The notes below the pieces were generated by a model, which did no database searches, was not told where the DNA came from, and saw only the letters and a program-made list of their open reading frames with translations. Below are positions 58,244 to 61,403 of a stretch of 61,403 nt of DNA, piece by piece. Numbering within the stretch: the first letter of the stretch is position 1; each line of letters begins with the position of its first letter. A program made the position numbers and the translations under genes. The stretch comes from Rodentibacter caecimuris (lineage in GTDB: Bacteria; Pseudomonadota; Gammaproteobacteria; Enterobacterales; Pasteurellaceae): the NCBI RefSeq assembly GCF_024622045.1, contig NZ_JANKBP010000015.1; one strand, 5' to 3'.

Positions 58244-59710
58244 ATGCTTGGACTACCTACGCCAATTATTGGCTTAATTATTGCTGTATTCGTTCTTGTT
58301 GTTTTAGTGTTAAGAACACGTGTTCATGCTTTTATTGCGATGTTGATTGCCTCGTCTATTGCCGGTTTAATCGGTGGAATGAGCGTTAATGATACCCTCG
58401 CTGCGATCACCAAAGGTTTTGGCGGAACGTTAGGGGGAATTGGGATTGTGATCGGTCTCGGTGTCATGATGGGAAGTGTGTTGGAAGTGTCGGGTGCGGC
58501 TGAAAAAATGGCATTTAGCTTCATTAAATTTCTGGGTAAAAAGAAAGAAGAATGGGCACTGGCGATTACCGGTTATATTGTGAGTATTCCTATTTTTGTG
58601 GATTCGGCTTTTGTTATTTTATATCCCGTTGCTAAAGCGTTGGCGAAAAACGGAAAACGCTCGTTACTGACACTGGGTGTTGCCCTTGCCGGTGGTTTAG
58701 TGGTGACTCACCATACTGTGCCGCCAACACCGGGGCCGTTAGGCGTTGCAGGTTTGTTCGGGGTGGATATCGGCGCAATGTTGCTTGTTGGTATGTCATT
58801 TGCCGTATTGCCGGTGATTGGTATGGTTTTATATGCGAAATGGTTAGATAAAAAATATCCGACTTTCAATCAAGAATCCTTTTCTACGGAAGAATTAAAA
58901 CAAAAATATGATGATTATATTGAGAAACACGAGAAGAAAAATCTGCCAAGCTTAGGGCTATCGTTACTCCCAATCGTGCTACCCATTCTACTCATTTTTA
59001 TTAAAGCGATTCTTGATTTAGTGATTAAGGGTAGTCCGGCAATTGCAGAGCTGCAAATCTACCATTTCTTTGCTTTTATTGGACACCCGATGATTGCCTT
59101 AGCGTTAAGTGTCTTAATTTCCGTTTACACCTTACTGCCTAAAGTCGATAAAAATACGACCGCACTTCACCTTGAAGAAGGGGTAAAAACGGCTGGCATT
59201 ATTTTATTGGTGACCGGTGCCGGTGGCGCATTAGGTGCGGTATTGCGCGATAGCGGTGCAGGCAAACAATTAGCAGAACAAATTGCGAGTCTCCCAATCT
59301 CGCCTATTTTAATTCCTTTTATTGTATCTACGCTTGTCCGTTTTATTCAGGGTTCGGGTACGGTAGCGATGATCACGGCAGCATCAATTTCCGCTCCGAT
59401 TTTAGCGCAAATTCCGGGCGTGAATATGTTGCTTGCGGCTCAAGCTGCAACCATGGGATCGCTTTTCTTCGGCTACTTTAACGATAGTTTATTCTGGGTG
59501 GTTAACCGAATGATGGGGATCAACGATGTGAAGAAACAAATGATCGTTTGGTCTGTCCCTACCACAATTGCGTGGGCAATCGGGGGAAGCCTGGTGATTC
59601 TTGCGAATTTGATTTGGGGGAATGACGGTTCGATAACGGATTTAATTTTCCCATTAGGAATCTTAGCGTTAATCATGGGCTACGTTCGGATTCAGAGTAA
59701 GCAGCTATAA
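58244..59710 (+). CDS. GntP-family permease for C4 sugar acids
   Basis: 488-residue inner-membrane symporter with about 12-13 helices. GntP features: LIASSIAGLIGGMS, GFGGTLGGIGIVIGLGVMMG, SIPIFVDSAFVILYP, HHTVPPTPGPLGVAG and FIQGSGTVAMITAASI. By context it imports threonate or erythronate. 23 bp after denD. Related to YgbN. Confidence 0.92.
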   Translation: MLGLPTPIIGLIIAVFVLVVLVLRTRVHAFIAMLIASSIAGLIGGMSVNDTLAAITKGFGGTLGGIGIVIGLGVMMGSVLEVSGAAEKMAFSFIKFLGKKKEEWALAITGYIVSIPIFVDSAFVILYPVAKALAKNGKRSLLTLGVALAGGLVVTHHTVPPTPGPLGVAGLFGVDIGAMLLVGMSFAVLPVIGMVLYAKWLDKKYPTFNQESFSTEELKQKYDDYIEKHEKKNLPSLGLSLLPIVLPILLIFIKAILDLVIKGSPAIAELQIYHFFAFIGHPMIALALSVLISVYTLLPKVDKNTTALHLEEGVKTAGIILLVTGAGGALGAVLRDSGAGKQLAEQIASLPISPILIPFIVSTLVRFIQGSGTVAMITAASISAPILAQIPGVNMLLAAQAATMGSLFFGYFNDSLFWVVNRMMGINDVKKQMIVWSVPTTIAWAIGGSLVILANLIWGNDGSITDLIFPLGILALIMGYVRIQSKQL

Positions 59711-59719
59711 CGGATAACG

Positions 59720-59757
59720 TATTGAGTGAGAGATGATGTCGTTCCTCTCACTCAATA
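59720..59757 (+). other. 13-bp perfect stem-loop upstream of the esterase
   Basis: TATTGAGTGAGAG and its complement enclose a 12-nt loop. No T-run follows, so a classical terminator is doubtful. It may be a leader element or mark the end of the operon. Confidence 0.65.
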
Positions 59758-59855
59758 TGAAAAAGTTCATCGTTACAAGTAAAAATTGGCTAAACAAACT
59801 AGGCTGTCATTATTATGTGAACGATGGTTTGCTTGTGTATGAAGGAGAGATTTAT

Positions 59856-61220
59856 ATGTTCAAAAGAATACGCATTGGTATCGCTTTATTTTTTATGCTC
59901 TTTCCTGTTTGGGCGCAAGAGGATAGCTCCAAATCAGGAAAACCGATACAGGCTACATTATTGGCTGAAATTACCTCATTAGGTCAAAGAGTGACGGGGA
60001 TTGTGTTGGAATATGAAGATAATGTTTTGGCAAGCAGTGATTTGAGATATTCGTACCAAGTTTTTACCCAACTAGCAGAAAAAGAAAAGCGCCCTCGTTC
60101 CATTATTCGTGCCTACGTCAATGATTTGCCGAAAAAAACGGTGCAAGCCAAATCAGGTAAATTTGTGATTCTTGAATTAGATGATAGAGAGGCTAATGCG
60201 GCTTTATATTCGTTGCAACCGGATAATCAACAACCGATGAAATTTCAGGCAAAAGATCAGACAGGCAACATTGTTGAAATTGAGAAAGTGCAGGGAATAA
60301 AGGTTCCCCAATATTACGGCGAAAAGTTAGTTTATCAAATTGACCAAACCGGCTATATAAAGCTCTCCAATGGGAAAACCCTTGAACGAAATTCAGTCTC
60401 TTTGAATACTGAAAAAGATCATATTAAAACTTTATTTATTGATGATTTTTCCGAACAAGTGGTGATGTTTAATGAAAATAATTCCTTGAAATATCGCTTT
60501 TATCGTCCTGATTTAAGGGGAAATAAAAAATATCCTCTCACCATTTTCTTACACGGTTCCGGTCAAGTCGGTACGGATAATTTAGCTCATCTTGTTTCAA
60601 ATAAAGGCGCCATTTCGACACTACAATATGAAGAAGGGTTTGTGCTCGCCCCTCAATACAGTACGGTTTTTGACCCTTTTGACGATAAAACTAAAGGGCA
60701 ACAAGGCGGTATTCACTGGCAAACCCAAAATCGAGCGAATTTAGTATTAAAGATGATTGATGATGTGGTGCAGCACAATTCTGCGATTGATAAAGATCGG
60801 ATTTATTTAGTGGGATTATCGCGCGGCGCGGAAGGCGTGTTAAATCTTTTACTAAAACGACCGCACTTTTTTGCTGGCGCATTATTAGCAAGTGGAAGAG
60901 AAGCCTATACAACGGAATGGATTGATGGAAATGCCAATAAAGAAAATTTAGCTTCAATTAAAAATGTGCCTATGTGGTTTTTCCACAGTAAGGAAGACCG
61001 AATCTCTCCGGTCAAAGGATCTCGTATTAATTATGAAATCTTACATCATCAACTTCATGCGCCCTATGTGAGATACACCGAGTTCAGCACGGAAAAAGCA
61101 GGTGATAATGGCATTATTAATCATAATCCGCACAATACTTGGGATGTTGTTTTTAATAGCCCTGAAGTAATGCGATGGTTATTACAACAACGTCGTGCAA
61201 TGCATGAAAATGAAAATTAA
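59856..61220 (+). CDS. Secreted alpha/beta hydrolase, EstA/PHB-depolymerase-like esterase
   Basis: 454 residues from the ATG at 59856 (AAGGAGAGATTTAT site), opening with a Sec signal (cleavage near VWA-QE, residue 20); the ATG at 59733 lies in a hairpin loop and is rejected. An N-terminal Ig-like part (about 35-210) precedes the hydrolase domain: TIFLHGSGQVG (oxyanion), GLSRGAEG (nucleophile Ser322), an Asp in HSKEDRISPV and a late His in NHNPHNTWD. Substrate unknown. It follows the sugar-acid operon on the same strand, so release of an ester- or lactone-bound acid is conceivable. Confidence 0.8.
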   Translation: MFKRIRIGIALFFMLFPVWAQEDSSKSGKPIQATLLAEITSLGQRVTGIVLEYEDNVLASSDLRYSYQVFTQLAEKEKRPRSIIRAYVNDLPKKTVQAKSGKFVILELDDREANAALYSLQPDNQQPMKFQAKDQTGNIVEIEKVQGIKVPQYYGEKLVYQIDQTGYIKLSNGKTLERNSVSLNTEKDHIKTLFIDDFSEQVVMFNENNSLKYRFYRPDLRGNKKYPLTIFLHGSGQVGTDNLAHLVSNKGAISTLQYEEGFVLAPQYSTVFDPFDDKTKGQQGGIHWQTQNRANLVLKMIDDVVQHNSAIDKDRIYLVGLSRGAEGVLNLLLKRPHFFAGALLASGREAYTTEWIDGNANKENLASIKNVPMWFFHSKEDRISPVKGSRINYEILHHQLHAPYVRYTEFSTEKAGDNGIINHNPHNTWDVVFNSPEVMRWLLQQRRAMHENEN

Positions 61221-61364
61221 TGGGGGAATTATGTAAATTTATCCCCCCTCAACTTCAAAACAGTTGTCAATTTCCTCAAATTGCTATATTTTTAGCAAGT
61301 CGTTAAAAATCAAAGATATTTGTATCACCCAATGTTGTAACTCACTATCCAGATAGGAATGCTT

Positions 61365-61403
61365 ATGGCAGTTCAATCCGATTATCGTTATAGCCTTACG
61401 GTC
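61365..61403 (+). CDS. Start of a gene cut by the window end
   Basis: ATG with an AGGA ribosome site 7 bp upstream, opening MAVQSDYRYSLTV and running in frame to the last base. Thirteen residues are too few to assign a family. Confidence 0.5.
   Translation, partial: MAVQSDYRYSLTV

Noticed and set aside
52674..59710. Alternative reading as a gluconate or hydroxypyruvate operon
   Set aside because: The full set DUF1537 kinase, class II aldolase, Hyi-type isomerase, ltnD and denD matches the defined threonate/erythronate pathway better than gluconate genes.

Overview
The window is chromosomal DNA from a Pasteurellaceae bacterium. The 9-bp DNA uptake signal sequence of the Haemophilus influenzae type (AAGTGCGGT or its complement ACCGCACTT) occurs about 48 times by eye. 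The gene set is also typical: oapA-oapB, a NadR without a repressor domain, and the L-threonate/D-erythronate cluster first assigned in H. influenzae. The base composition is AT-rich. Haemophilus or Aggregatibacter fits best, with an ApiA-like trimeric adhesin leaning slightly towards Aggregatibacter; I cannot settle the species. I see no prophage, IS element, CRISPR array or plasmid gene.

Layout. 0.1-7.2 kb: xerC with an acetyltransferase, tpiA, an LPS core glycosyltransferase divergent from waaA-coaD-lipoprotein-rep. 7.3-7.7 kb: a tRNA-Ser(GCT), tRNA-Arg(ACG), tRNA-Arg(ACG) cluster behind a near-consensus promoter. 7.7-10.6 kb: nadR with a metallophosphoesterase, then an FMN riboswitch and ribB. 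10.6-25 kb: a sugar block with a deoxyribose locus (deoKPX divergent from deoC-deoR), an orphan UhpC-like transporter, and the xylose genes (xylFGH and xylR divergent from xylAB). 25-29.2 kb: trmL, rsmD, ftsY-ftsE-ftsX. 29.2-30.9 kb: a trimeric autotransporter adhesin flanked by two near-identical hairpin elements. 30.9-36.2 kb: the S10 ribosomal protein operon, ending at rpsQ. 36.2-41.6 kb: a small unknown gene, then fis, dusB, prmA, an EamA transporter, panF and yhdT. 41.6-44.2 kb: a Slam-type outer membrane translocator with its probable surface lipoprotein cargo, which carries 20 pentapeptide repeats. 44.4-52.7 kb: efp divergent from epmB, then oapA, oapB, recO, rlmD, relA, dgkA. 52.7-59.7 kb: a DeoR-type regulator divergent from ltnD-otnK-otnC-otnI-denD-permease for C4 sugar acids. 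59.8 kb to the end: a secreted esterase-like protein and the first 13 codons of another gene.

How the genes work together. Three catabolic loci share a design: a divergent intergenic region with a good CRP site and a local regulator. In two of them a perfect inverted repeat is also visible as a candidate operator. At the deo locus that repeat is a close match to the E. coli DeoR 16-mer. The C4 sugar-acid pathway ends in dihydroxyacetone phosphate and deoxyribose yields glyceraldehyde 3-phosphate, so both meet at TpiA.

The most unusual material is: (1) the Slam/repeat-lipoprotein pair with its 15-bp minisatellite and 120-bp super-period; (2) the adhesin bracketed by copies of a roughly 63-bp hairpin repeat that has a diverged third copy at 57.2 kb; (3) uptake signals placed in functional sites: the FMN riboswitch variable arm, terminator dyads, and lipoprotein signal peptides.
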